From contig JAIGNY010001753.1 in assembly GCA_020152595.1 (NCBI GenBank), positions 1,895,501 to 1,959,500 of the forward strand: a stretch of DNA of 64,000 nucleotides, written 5' to 3'. This DNA is from Chiridota heheva. Its lineage: Eukaryota; Echinodermata; Holothuroidea; Apodida; Chiridotidae. The notes beneath the pieces were generated by a model, which saw only the letters and a list, made by a program, of their open reading frames with translations, ran no database searches and was not told the DNA's origin. Below are positions 46,711-59,150 of this stretch, piece by piece (positions within the stretch are counted from its first letter, which is position 1; the number at the start of each line of letters is the position of its first letter). Both the position numbers and the translations under genes were made by a program.

Positions 46711-49684
46711 TTAGGTTACTCCTCAATAGATGAAAGTATGTTTATGAATATGTAGCTTTAAATCATATACAAAATATTGGACAATTTTCTAATCAAAAAT
46801 CTTTCAAACAACATCGAATTTTGTCGAAATAGCTTTAGAAGTGATCATTACAGGACTTAAGTTTCAAACCAAATCAAATTGTTTTCAATTTTATGATATT
46901 ATTTCTTCTGTGTTTTTGTCTAATAATTTCATAGGTATTCAATGACCCTTAAAAAATGCGTTTATCTACGATCAGACGGCTCTTTTATGAAAATTAATGA
47001 TGGTGATTAGATGCGCCTATGTATATCTTACAAATAGTTTAATAGATTAAAACTGTCTTTAAATTGCATTTTTAGTGTTCACGATTAAAGCTCAATAAAC
47101 GCTTGTAACGTTTTGTGATTTGCAAATTTTGTGATGGGAAGTCAGTCCCTTTTATTACTTTCAGTATTTAAATATAGAGGAGTATATTTTCCTCTTGGAG
47201 CATAATTAGAGAACTATGGACATCTAGCAGATTTAAGATTCAATTCTGAGTAAAACAGTTTTTATAATTTGTTAAATGCTTATTTAATGTTCAAGTTATG
47301 ACTAAAGAAAGTTTCAAGATTTGTTAATTTATGCGGAATTTGTGATAAAGTAAGAGCAATACATCTCAAAATATTTATGTAATTCCTTAAATTATGTTCT
47401 TCAAATTCAGCTACTTGTGATTAGAATGTCTGTTCTAGATACATGATGATTCAAGATATGACCAAGTTCTGGAAACATTTGCACAAAGTTCAATGCTATA
47501 TTTCAAACAACATTGACAGAGGAATACAAAATACAGGTCTTACAAAAGATGATGAATATCCTTCCCTCTTTGATGTCACATATTATTGCGCAATAACAGC
47601 TAAAAATTAGGAATGCTGTTTGCTGAAAATTGATCAATTTTTAAGCAATTTTGATGTAATGTTTTGCTGTTTTAATGGTTTATATAATATGTTTTACCAA
47701 TTAAGCCCTGCCTCTTGTTGTCCATAGTCCTTCGAATTATAACACATTTATACGTATATTTTAATTACTAAACTTTTAGGCAGAAGTTGCTACTCTTCTT
47801 AACAAAGATGTGATAAACAATTACAAACAAATGTTTTACACGAGGAAATAGATCAGCCTGAACGTACAGGAAATATTTACATAAACATAGTTACATGTCG
47901 ATATTAAGCAGTTAAGTGTTGACATTTCGCAGTCAATGTATCGCTAGATTTACTCCAAAATGGGAAATCCCGAGAACGTAAGGTCAGTCGCAAATTGACC
48001 GTTTTATAGATTATAGTTTCTGGGCTTAAGATGCATTTACACCGGCAATGTTACTCAGAACTTTACCGCAACTGTATAACGAAAACGAATATAAAGTAAC
48101 TTCCATTTCACTAAAACCGCAACCTGTCGAAAAATAACTGGCAAAGACAATTGCAAGAATGTAAACAGTTTAAATTAGAATCTAATGAACGGAATAACCT
48201 ACAGATTTTGTTTAGAGGTGTTGTGTGTTCTTCTCCTTGGGTAGCTGACAACAGACAATATACTTAATATACTTGTGGAGAAGCTCCAACGTTCTATGAA
48301 GATACTGAATTTCAGAAACGACACAAATCTGTTTAGATGAACTTCACTTTTTACATTTGAAGACAATTTATTACAGTAATGTTATTTTCATTTCTTCAAT
48401 TCTTTTCAAGTGCTGACGTTCCCATTAGCTTTTTATGCACATTTTTGTATCCGATGATAAGGTACAGAAACATTTTTGTTAGAAATAAGAGTCTGCACTG
48501 TAACTTGTAGTCTATTGTAAGTACTTCATACATATTTTCAAAAACATTTCAATCTGTTATATTCATAATTGAGTTTGAATACATTCGGTTTATGAATTCG
48601 AGTCAATGTTTACACATCAAAAATTGGTATTGTTGTTACACAAACTAAGTCTTAAACCCGTAATTTGATTTTTTGTAATTCATAGCACACTATAAAGCGT
48701 GATCCTATGTTATAATTATACACGAAGATAAAGTTCGATAATGTTCAACCCGCAGAGTCTTGTCCATGTATTAATAATATCAGGTTTTGATCATCTTATT
48801 ATGGTACTGTGAACTAGCAATTGATCTTTTACAACGAATCTAAAATTTGGCATAGCGCCTCGTGTGACTAAAATTATATCATGACATCACCGGCTTCGTT
48901 AAACAAACTCACTGGCTCCCTACATATTTACAAACATTTTGCTAACTTGTACATTACTTCACGATCAATCTCTCCATCATATCAAAGAATTGTTAACATG
49001 CACTTCTTTGCCACAACAAGTTATTTCTTTTCCACCCAGCCCTTCAAAAACTTGACAAACTTAAGTAGGTGGGGCTTTGTCTGATCAAGGAGCTTTTATT
49101 TTGACTGGAATAATCTACTTTTCCCACCCTCCATATTAGTAAAGCTAAACTAAATCATCGCAATAATTCAAGATACGTACTAAGGCACATGTTTTTGTAT
49201 GAATGCTTAATAAATAGCAGCTATATTTTGATTGTTTTTTACTATTTTGTTTGTTCTGATTTGTTTCTTTTCTTGTAAAAGCATTGACGCAGTGCTCTTT
49301 TAAGAAGCTCTTTCTTACTCTCATTTTTATTCGTTACCATCTTGATATTCATATTATTTTTTACAGACAATTATAAAAGATGAAAATGATTGATAAATAC
49401 ACTACCGTTCAAATCATTCGCTTGTCTTATCCTGAAATATCACACGTTTTGTATATTTCAAATAATTGTCATGTTTTGTTTATCCATATTCTAGAACATA
49501 CATCACCTTTTAAGTTTTTTGAAAGCTACAATAAATTGAACTTAATTCTATGCTGCATTTTTTTTTGCTCTTTGACATTTTGATATTCTTGTGTTTAATC
49601 ATATCAGAAAAAATTACTTTTCTTTAACATCTTTCGCTTGTCTTTTATCGTGCAGTATCACATATTCGCTTATGCCAAATAAAT

Positions 49685-49715
<31 letters not shown>

Positions 49716-49840
49716 GTATTATTAAGTGACTGAATGGAAGCATTTGTTTAATGTGTTCCCATTTACTGTTTTGAAGTCCTTAACTTTAAGCCTTTTCGAT
49801 ATCGTCGTTTGTATTGGATATTTACTTTATTGCAAGTGAG
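46711..49840. other. No gene seen, 3.1 kb; one (TA)n tract
   Basis: AT-rich, frames below 70 codons. A (TA)n-type microsatellite lies at about 49686-49716. Confidence 0.45.
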
Positions 49841-50927
49841 TATAGCTGTTTTAATAGGTTGACGTGACTACAGCTGCTTTGACAGGTTGACGTGATTACA
49901 GCTGTTTTGACAAGTTGACGTGATTACAGCTGTTTTGACAAGTTGACGTGATTACAGCTGTTTTGACAGGCTGACGTGATTACAGCTGTTTTGACAGGTT
50001 GACGTGATTACAGCTGTTTTGACAGGTTGACGTGATTACAGCTGTTTAGACAGGTTGACATGATTACGGCTGTTTTGACAGGTTGACGTGATTACAGCTC
50101 TTTTTACAGGTTGACGTGATTACAGCTGTTTTGACAGGTTGACGTGATTACAGCTGTTTAGACAGGTTGACGTGATTACAGCTGTTTTGACAGGTTGACG
50201 TGATTACAGCTGTTTTGACAAGTTGACGTGATTACAGCTGTTTTGACAGGTTGACGTGATTACAGCTGTTTTGACAGGTTGACGTGATTACAGCTGTTTT
50301 GACAGGTTGACGTGAATACAGCTGTTTTGACAGGTTGACGTGATTACAGCTGTTTTGACAGGTTGACGTAATTACAGCTATTTTGAAAGGTCGACGTGAT
50401 TACGGCTGTTTTGACAGGTTGACGTGATTACAGCTGTTTTGACAGGTTGACGTAATTACGGCTATTTTGAAAGGTCGACGTGATTACGGCTGTTTTGACA
50501 GGTTGACGTGGTTACAGCTGTTTTGACAGGTTGACGTGATTACAGTTATTTTGACAGGTTGACGTGATTACGGCTGTTTTGAGAGGTTGACGTGATTACA
50601 GCTGTTTTGACAGGTTGACGTGATTACAGCTGTTTTGACAAGTTGACGTGATTACAGCTGTTTTGACAGGCTGACGTGATTACAGCTGTTTTGACAGGTT
50701 GACGTGATTACAGCTGTTTTGACAGGTTGACGTGATTACAGCTGTTTAGACAGGTTGACGTGATTACAGCTGTTTTGACAGGTTGACGTGATTACAGCTG
50801 TTTTGACAGGTTGACGTGATTACAGCTGTTTTGACAGGTTGACGTGATTACAGTTATTTTAAAAGCTTGACGTGATTACGGCTGTTTTGACAGGTTGACG
50901 TGATTAGAGTTGTTTTAAAAGGTTGAC
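49841..50927. repeat. 28-bp minisatellite, about 39 copies
   Basis: The unit combines GTTGACGTGATTACAGCTG and TTTTGACAG. Nearly every copy holds TGACGTGA, GATTA, CAGCTG and TGACAG. Diagnostic variants show multi-unit copying: the CTGACG and TTTAGACAGG variants near 49971 and 50045 recur exactly 700 bp (25 units) later, and the GTAATTAC/ATTTTGAAAGGTCGAC block near 50366 recurs 84 bp (3 units) later. No open frame of note crosses it, because the unit length is not a multiple of three and stops occur. Confidence 0.97.
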
Positions 50928-52665
50928 TCTGCCCATCACAAAACATATTTTAAATCGCTGAAACTACAATTGATTGAAGCTCAATTTACCATTCGGAGGA
51001 AAGTCTTTTACAACTGCAGACAACTTTATACTCTTGTAACGCATGCTGCTCACTGTGAGCTTATTCATATCCAAAGTCGCACTTAATAAAAGCTCCCAAT
51101 ATGACAAAATCCGTTCTGATGCCTCTAACAATTACGTGATGAATTATTATTGGCAATTTCTTTAAATATAATAATTGAATTGCAATATAGGCCTATTTTC
51201 ATCCTTCAGTTGTTACACTAATATATATTCTTTGCATATCAAATCAGAGCTTATGAAGACCCACGGGAAGATTTGTGTTGATATCGTGTTTACTGAAAAT
51301 GCTTTTTTATAAATAGCATAATTTCCTTTGATAGCCATAATTAGTTTTTGAATATTTTGGCTTGGAGGGTATGATTGTATTATCCCTGTAATGAAAGGCT
51401 CATTTCGTTCCAACTGATCGCAATATTAATATTGCACGAACAATAAAATCATATGAGGATAAACAGCCCGGTTCACGCTCCTAATTGAGAGATCAATCTA
51501 AACGCAGCTTTTGATATTAAAATTTCACTGCACAGAAAGTTCGATGTAAAAGATTTTTGAAATTTTGGGATTATTTTTATTATATTTGATTGCATTTTTT
51601 TTAAATATTATTCTAGTTCTTTTTTTTTTTTTTTAATCTGGGGTTAAACGAAAATCAATAACAATATAATCAAATTCGTGAGAATTGTCTTTGCGCGTTC
51701 CTTGTGGTTTCCAACTTAATTATAAAAAGAAGTAAAACACATTTGGGGGAAAATAATGCTTTTATATTTCATAAACGAAATCCTGATCAACCATTGCATT
51801 ATATAACAACGAGTTTACATCGCAATCACCTCTCATGATCGAAACGAAATACTTGATACCCCATAAAAACCAGTGCATTTAGTTAAAAGACCTCTGGCTT
51901 TTGCTGACAGGTACATCTGTAAAAATTAAGATCATTTGTTTTGATTTTAAGCCACGCCCCTTGTTTAAATATCTGAAACAAAAGGTACTTAACGACCTAT
52001 TCATACATCTATATCTTGTCTCTTTCTTTTTCAGCTAAAGAAGTTTCTAATATATCCAATATAATTGGACTCCTGTTTATATCAATTGTATTTTCGTCGT
52101 AAATGCAAAATTGATGAACCTGTTTTGTCATCATTTTCAATTAGATTGCGTCAAATTTCTATCATGGTGAATCCACAAAAAGGCGTGCTTTATCTTATTT
52201 CCCGAAAACTACAGCTTCGCTGCTTCGTAAAAGCAACAAAGTCGTAAATAAAGTGTTTTCAATACAATATATAAACACTTTTAAGAAAGTGAAGGTGTGG
52301 CGTGGCTCTTATGCAGTAGACTTTCTACACCAGTCATTTCCATTCAAACCTTTTACAGCTTTAGGATTCTACATCTCGTGGACGTAAGCAAATATAGAAG
52401 TAGTTTCTTCACATACTCATGTTGTGCACATCCAACGTACCAGCCTATGTTTATATTGAAACATAAATTCTTTGCATTGCAACACACACAGCAACTTTCC
52501 GAAGACACGAATACTAAATGTTATTTACCATTCTCAATTTACAGTGTTTGATGTATAATAACGGCACATGCTCTATTAACTGATTAAGAGCGCACCCAAC
52601 GATTTGTTTGACTGATTCCGTGATAATAAATTCCAATAAAAATAAATAATGAATGTCGTTTACAT
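50928..52665. other. No gene seen, 1.7 kb
   Basis: AT-rich; frames of 60-84 codons without recognisable domains. A T-run lies near 51618-51636. Confidence 0.45.
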
Positions 52666-54873
52666 GTCTGCAGAATGTTCAATGTAATCAGTGTGTTCCA
52701 TGTCTTCAGTGTGTTCCATGTCTTCAGTGTGTTCCGTGTCTTCAGTGTGTTCCGTGTCTTCAGTGTCTTCGGTGTGTTCCGTGTCTTCGGTGTGTTCCGT
52801 GTCTTCGGTGTGTTCCGTGTCTTCGGTGTGTTCCGTGTCTTCGGTGTGTTCCGTGTCTTCGGTGTGTTCCGTGTCTTCGGTGTGTTCCGTGTCTTCGGTG
52901 TGTTCCGTGTCTTCGGTGTGTTCCGTGTCTTCAGTGTGTTCCGTGTCTTCAGTTTGTTCCGTGTCTTCAGTATGTTCCGTGTCTTCGGTGTGTTCCGTGT
53001 CTTCGGTGTGTTCCGTGTCTTCGGTGTGTTCCGTGTCTTCGGTGTGTTCCGTGTCTTCAGTGTGTTCCGTGTCTTCAGTGTGTTCCGTGTCTTCGGTGTG
53101 TTCCGTGTCTTCGGTATGTTCCGTGTCTTCGGTGTGTTCCGTGTCTTCGGTGTGTTCCGTGTCTTCGGTGTGTTCCGTGTCTTCGGTGTGTTCCGTGTCT
53201 TCGGTGTGTTCCGTGTCTTCGTGTGTTCCGTGTCTTGGTGTGTTCCGTGTCTTGGTGTGTTCCGTGTCTTGGTGTGTTCCGTGTCTTGGTGTGTTCCGTG
53301 TCTTGGTGTGTTCCGTGTCTTCGGTGTGTTCCGTGTCTTCGGTGTGTTCCGTGTCTTCGGTGTGTTCCGTGTCTTCAGTGTGTTCCGTGTCTTCAGTGTG
53401 TTCCGTGTCTTCAGTGTGTTCCGTGTCTTCAGTGTGTTCCGTGTCTTCAGTGTGTTCCGTGTCTTCGGTATGTTCCGTGTCTTCGGTGTGTTCCGTGTCT
53501 TCGGTGTGTTCCGTGTCTTCGGTGTGTTCCGTGTCTTCGGTGTGTTCCGTGTCTTCGGTGTGTTCCGTGTCTTCGGTGTGTTCCGTGTCTTCGGTGTGTT
53601 CCGTGTCTTCGGTGTGTTCCGTGTCTTCGGTGTGTTCCGTGTCTTGGTGTGTTCCGTGTCTTCGTGTGTTCCGTGTCTTCGTGTGTTCCGTGTCTTCAGT
53701 GTGTTCCGTGTCTTCGTGTGTTCCGTGTCTTGGTGTGTTCCGTGTCTTCGTGTGTTCCGTGTCTTGGTGTGTTCCGTGTCTTCGGTGTGTTCCGTGTCTT
53801 CGGTGTGTTCCGTGTCTTCGGTGTGTTCCGTGTCTTCGGTGTGTTCCGTGTCTTCGGTGTGTTCCGTGTCTTCGGTGTGTTCCGTGTCTTCAGTTTGTTC
53901 CGTGTCTTCGGTGTGTGTGTTCGGTGTGTTCCGTGTCTTCGGTATGTTCCGTGTCTTCGGTTTGTTCCGTGTCTTCGGTTTGTTCCGTGTCTTCGGTGTG
54001 TTCCGTGTCTTCGGTGTGTTCCGTGTCTTCGGTGTGTTCCGTGTCTTCGGTGTGTTCCGTGTCTTCGGTGTGTTCCGTGTCTTGGTGTGTTCCGTGTCTT
54101 CGTGTGTTCCGTGTCTTCGTATGTTCCGTGTCTTGGTTTGTTCCGTGTCTTGGTGTGTTCCGTGTCTTCAGTTTGTTCCGTGTCTTCGGTGTGTTCCGTG
54201 TCTTGGTATGTTCCGTGTCTTGGTATGTTCCGTGTCTTGGTATGTTCCGTGTCTTGGTTTGTTCCGTGTCTTGGTTTGTTCCGTGTCTTCGTGTGTTCCG
54301 TGTCTTCGTATGTTCCGTGTCTTCGTGTGTTCCGTGTCTTCGTGTGTTCCGTGTCTTGGTGTGTTCCGTGTCTTGGTGTGTTCCGTGTCTTCGTGTGTTC
54401 CGTGTCTTCGTGTGTTCCGTGTCTTCGTGTGTTCCGTGTCTTCGTGTGTTCCGTGTCTTCGGTGTGTTCCGTGTCTTCGGTGTGTTCCGTGTCTTCGGTG
54501 TGTTCCGTGTCTTCGGTGTGTTCCGTGTCTTCAGTGCGTTCCAAGTCTTCAGTGCGTTCCAAGTCTTCAGTGCGTTCAATGTCTTCAGTGCGTTCAATGT
54601 CTTCAGTGCGTTCAATGTCTTCAGTGCGTTCAATGTCTTCAGTGCGTTCCATGTCTTCAGTGCGTTCCATGTCTTCAGTGCGTTCCATGTCTTCAGTGCG
54701 TTCCATGTCTTCAGTGCGATCCATGTCTTCAGTGCGTTCCATATCTTCAGTGCGTTCCATGTCTTCAGTGCGTTCCATGTCTTCAGTGCGTTCCATGTCT
54801 TCAGTGCGTTCCATGTCTTCAGTGCGTTCCATGTCTTCAGTATTTTCCATGTCTTAAGTATGTTCCATGTCTA
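52666..54873. repeat. 18-bp minisatellite with 17-bp variants, about 122 copies
   Basis: The main unit is GTGTTCCGTGTCTTCGGT (18 bp, six codons). Variants have TCAGT for TCGGT, TATGTT or TTTGTT for TGTGTT, and a 17-bp form (TTCGTGTG or TTGGTGTG) that moves the frame by one. Zones differ: the start and middle are mostly 18-bp; about 53218-53310, 53640-53770 and 54080-54440 are rich in 17-bp units; the end (54530-54850) is a homogeneous block of GTGCGTTCCATGTCTTCA. All three plus frames stay open for over 730 codons, and minus frames for 384 and 247, because no variant creates a stop. The translations (VFRVFG, VCSVSS, PCLRCV; MERTED on the minus strand) are repeat artefacts. Confidence 0.97.
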
Positions 54874-57423
54874 TTTTTGTACGCAAGGCTGAATCCCTGC
54901 TATAATCAGGTAACGCGGGGAGTGGAAACTTGCAATATTTAGTTTTAAAATTGAAATAACTTTTCCTTTTGCTTGTTGAAACTCGGAGCTATAATGCACG
55001 GCAAACATGCAATAAAGCCCGAGCATGGGCGCTTATTAAGAAAAAACTTAGGCTGTAGAAGGTGGCACAGTTCTATTTCGTAAGCGCACTGGACGATTAT
55101 TACTTAATATACGTTAAATCATTAAAAAAGGAAACCGTAAGATGGATTTGTTACCACTTTGTAGCAGTGCTATGCGGAAAAGCATTGGTTGCGTTGCTAG
55201 TTGTGTACCTCGTTTGATATATTTCAAACACGTATTGTTGTGTTGCATTGATTTACCTTCAGCTTGAGGAGGTGAAATAGCTTGGGAAATACAATAGCTA
55301 CAAATCAAACCCTAAATTAGCATAACTCTTTACGAGCTCGTTTCACCGTACTGAGATCATTTTCTTCCATTAAATTAGAAAACACTGCTATGAATTATCT
55401 TCCGCAAACTTGTTTTTAATTATGCAGTGGTTTCCTTAGAAAGTTTATGATGTCACTCTCAATGTATTCTAATTGTTTTACACTTATGGATAAATTGAAT
55501 CATGAACCAACAAGTTGAATATAAAGTAGCAATTCAGTGGTTACAATTGAAACTAAATTCGAATCTTAAGAATGTCTTTCTTGGTGAACTTCAAGGATCA
55601 AAAATTGCAGAGTAGATTTTAAGGAATAAAGAAAAGCCTCATGAATACGTGTTATATTAACAAATGCATATTATGTTATTATATGATAAACTTAGTAATC
55701 AAATAACTTATCTTCTTTAAAAGGGAATAACAAAATGAAAAAATTGGGAATAAGGTAATCTGATAAGGACACGTGGCATCCTCAGGATCTTCAAAAAGCT
55801 TCTCTCTGTCTATTTCATAGAAATTATTTGGTTGGAATTTATTCAAAGTAAACTAGTCCTCTAAACAACCCAGCGGACATGGCGGAGTAATGTAATTTGA
55901 ATCTTAGGAAACTTAAATAATTCTCAAATTCAAGTTTAAAGGTTTACTAAAAGATTCTAATTAATTGTGTCTTTAAAAATTACATGAACAATTGTTAAGA
56001 AGGTTAAATGAAAGTAACATTAATTTCAACAATGAAAATTAAACACCATTCGTTTTGATATTTGAAATATTTATTTCACATATATTTTTGCTTATTCAGT
56101 TTGTATGTTTACACTTTTAAAGTCGAAGAAGTCTGATCACCACTGAAAATTCAACAAAGTGTTACAGTGATGAAATCTCTGTGAGGTATTTGTTCGTTTT
56201 CCTTTTGAAGTACGAAAATTAATTTACATGCAAAAATTGATTTACATGCAAAAAATTGAGATTATTGTTTGGTTAAGAATCAGTCAATAACATAGTTGGG
56301 AAACCGGGTGTTGATTGCAATTGAAGACTTTTGAAGTTGATTTTTTCAAGAACCCCTGCTACATTCTAAAGTCTACAGTTTTATTCTGAATGTCAAAATG
56401 GGAAATGAAAATGGAAGATTCATGGCGTGCCCACCAATACTATATGTTTAAATAATGTCACTCGAACTTGAGACTCGTTAGAGAGAAGAACTTAAGGAGT
56501 CAAATATAATCAGATAATAGGAAAAGCGTTAAAAAATGGTTCTCGGCTTTACTCTTTGTATTATCTGTTATATATTTGTAACTTTTTAATCGTATTGTTA
56601 ACTTTCTCCAGAACCGATTTTGAAGTGAATTTCTTTCGGTATACTGTGTGTACAAATTATAGTCCCCTAGAAAACATGAATTGCTGTTGTTCATCTGTGG
56701 TTACATGATTGTGTTTGATACTGACAAACAGTGACCTTCTGCAGAGGTGTAGAAATAGACAAATAAGTGTTATTTTGATTTTCAAATAACAAAATCATTT
56801 AACAAACAAGATAATACACGATGTTGTTAAAATTGGTTACCAGTAAGCACATCATATTGTACCATCTTATTAGAAATCTCTCTGATATCCCAAAAGAAAA
56901 TATTCTGAAATATTCTGACTTGACGACAAATATTGATCACATTATTGCAAATGTAAACTGAATGTTTATGCTATCATGTTACCAGGCACACATAAAACAC
57001 ACTTGGTTTATTCCTTACATGCAGAAACTACTTTTTGTTTTTTTTGTTTATTGATTTTTGTAAGTTTTTGGGAGTTGTTGGAAGTGTTCCCATGACGATA
57101 CCATGTAGATCAAATAATCTATTCTGAAATTTCTTCAAAAACACAAGAAAATTCCTAAAACAATATCTTTTCATGTATATATGAAAGCAAAAATATTTGT
57201 GTTTAAAATAGCTGAGTTTGCAAGAAAATAGACCAGCTAAAGTTAGAAGACATTACATTGTAATTACGCTGTTAGTTGTACTTTGATTTGAACATTTGGC
57301 AGCTCTGATTAAGGCATTTTAAAGAGGTAGGCTTGTCTCAGTTTGGTGTCTGTAAAATTGGGGATATAGAGCTTTACGTCACTTCCATTTCTGGAACGCA
57401 CAAGAACACTGTCCGTTTGTGAT
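54874..57423. other. No gene seen, 2.5 kb
   Basis: AT-rich with frames below 70 codons. Nothing recognised. Confidence 0.45.
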
Positions 57424-57900
57424 TACTTCTAAAAAATCCACAACACACACAACCCACACCCACAACCCACAAGTAGATGTTGTGGGTTTGGGTTTTTTAG
57501 AAATTACACCATGCTTGATTTCTAAAAACCCACAACCCACAAGTTATGGTTCTTGCAGCTAATATTAAAGGTTGTGGGTGTAGGGGTTTTAGAGATTACA
57601 CCATGGCTGATTTCTGAGACCCTGAAATCCACATAACCCACATGTTATCGAGTTATCGCTCTTGCAGTTATGATTAAAATGTGTGGGTGTAGGGGTTTTA
57701 GAGATTACATCATGGATGATTTCCGAAACCTCCTCAACCCACAGGGTTATCGAGTTATCTTCTTGCAGTTACGATTAAAGGTTGTGGGTGTAGGGGTTTT
57801 AAAGATTACACCATGGCTGATTTCTGAAACCCACAAAACCCACAGTTTATCGAGTTATTGCTCTTGCATTTAAGATTAAAGGTTGTGGGTTGTGGGGTTT
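57424..57900. repeat. Tandem array of hairpin-forming units, about 92-109 bp each
   Basis: Four to five units start near 57479, 57571, 57680, 57781 and 57882. Each has a left arm like GTTGTGGGTGTAGGGGTTTT, AGAGATTACACCATGGCTGA, and a right arm like TTTCTGAAACCCACAA then AACCCAC. The arms are inverted copies; the first unit pairs GTGGGTTTGGGTTTTTTAGA with TCTAAAAACCCACAACCCAC almost perfectly. A spacer with TTATCGAGTTATCGCTCTTG follows. The stretch 57424-57480 is an unpaired extra arm. Confidence 0.85.
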
Positions 57901-58147
57901 TCCGTAGTCAGGAATTTAAAAGGGGGTTCGTTTTTCGTATAAAAAAGCAAAAACAATCTTGAAATTCTGGGGCTCATTATTTTGTTATAGATTTCAAAAG
58001 GTACCTTTTCAACACAAGAAGGTTCAGGAATTTTAAATGGTGTGGGTTGGGTGGGGGGTCGTTTTTTTTGTATAAAAGGGCAACAAACATTGAAAATCTG
58101 GTTGTTTATTATGTTTTTAGATTTCAAAAAGGCACTTTCTTAACAAA
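57901..58147. repeat. Two-copy tandem duplication, about 120-bp unit
   Basis: TCAGGAATTTAAAAGGGGG, TTCGTATAAAAAAGCAA and ATAGATTTCAAAAGGTACC (copy 1) are repeated as TCAGGAATTTTAAATGG, TTTGTATAAAAGGGCAA and TTAGATTTCAAAAAGGCAC (copy 2). Confidence 0.8.
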
Positions 58148-58763
58148 AGAGAGTTCATTTGCTCAGACGAACTCGTGGCTATGGGCCTGCACATACATGA
58201 AAACGAATGCGTGTTATAGCATGTATAGGGAGCGTATGTCAGCTGGCAATTGGCGACGCGCACATCTGAAATTTGAAATCTTTTCTACTGTTAACATTTC
58301 ATTTATACAGAACTTGCTAGTAGGCCAGTAGGTAGACCAAATAAAACGTGTTAAATTTACATCTTGGACCAAAAATCTCAAATTGTGGACAGAAACTCTT
58401 TAAGTTTGTATTTCAAGATCCGACCTTTATTTTCACTTAATTCCTGTTTTGGTGGATTGCGGCATTTTATCCATTGTATAAAGCAAGAGCGGATTAAGCT
58501 TTTATGGGCCTTAGACTGCGTCTGAATGATCGGGCCCGTTTGTAAATTTGCAGGAATTATGACTTCTTATAACTTTTACTAAAAACCTCTCTTCTTCAAA
58601 GATCATGCATTTAAAGCATGCGTTATATTTTTTACTCGTAATTTTGGCCCCACCTCCACCCCCCGGACCTTATACGTAAGCCTATGCAGCTTATAGAGCT
58701 ATCAATTTCTGGTATGAAGGATGAGTTGACAAAGCGACCAATTCTCGTACTGTCGTAAAGTTT
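58148..58763. other. No gene seen
   Basis: The 94-codon plus frame 58047-58331 begins in the duplication and shows no domain. A C-rich stretch (CCACCTCCACCCCCCGGACC) near 58650 resembles the C-rich arm of hAT-like MITEs seen elsewhere, without a clear end pair. Confidence 0.4.
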
Positions 58764-58990
58764 AAAGGAGCACTAGACCTAAAAGTGAGGGCACTCGTTT
58801 TTTCTAATTTCACAGATACATTATCCACAAAAGATTAATTAAGTTCCATAGCCCACGGACGACGTGAGGGCAAATGTACTTGAGTATTCATATTAACCAG
58901 AAATTGCTATACTGTTGTGTGCTAGATAAGCATTTCATTTTTTTAATTTTTTTTTATACGTCCTCACTTTTCGGTCTATTGCTCCTTTCA
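58764..58990. mobile_element. MITE with AAAGGAGCACTAGACC ends, about 227 bp
   Basis: The left end AAAGGAGCACTAGACC then TAAAAGTGAGG is matched, inverted, by CCTCACTTTTCGGTC then TATTGCTCCTTT. The interior is AT-rich and non-coding. A solo end of the same family lies at 4850-4880. No target-site duplication is evident. Confidence 0.75.
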
Positions 58991-59054
58991 CAAATCAATG
59001 ATCCATTTTCTCTGTATGGCCTTAAATACAATTACACAACGTTACACAATACAC

Positions 59055-59150
59055 ACGCTACGATTGGAAAGTAATGACATTGGATGGTGCTTTGCTTGCC
59101 AGTAGCATACAGAGCACGTCCCGTGGTCCTGAGGGTGGATCTTGAAATGC
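59055..59150 (+). repeat. Interspersed repeat, copy A
   Basis: GACATTGGATGGTGCTTTGC, TTGCCAGTAGCATACAGAGC and GAGGGTGGATCTTGAAAT are shared with copy B at 60690-60800 in the opposite orientation. The frames of 83 and 94 codons over it (59032-59335) have no recognisable domain. Confidence 0.7.

Noticed and set aside
49841..50927. CRISPR array (28-bp direct repeats)
   Set aside because: Repeats are head to tail with no unique spacers, and the context is a eukaryotic genome. It is a minisatellite.
52653..54942. Very long plus-strand open frames (734, 755 and 733 codons) and minus frames of 384 and 247 codons
   Set aside because: They overlap in all frames over an 18/17-bp minisatellite whose variants never make a stop. 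The translations are simple repeats that jump register at each 17-bp unit; no unique domain is present.
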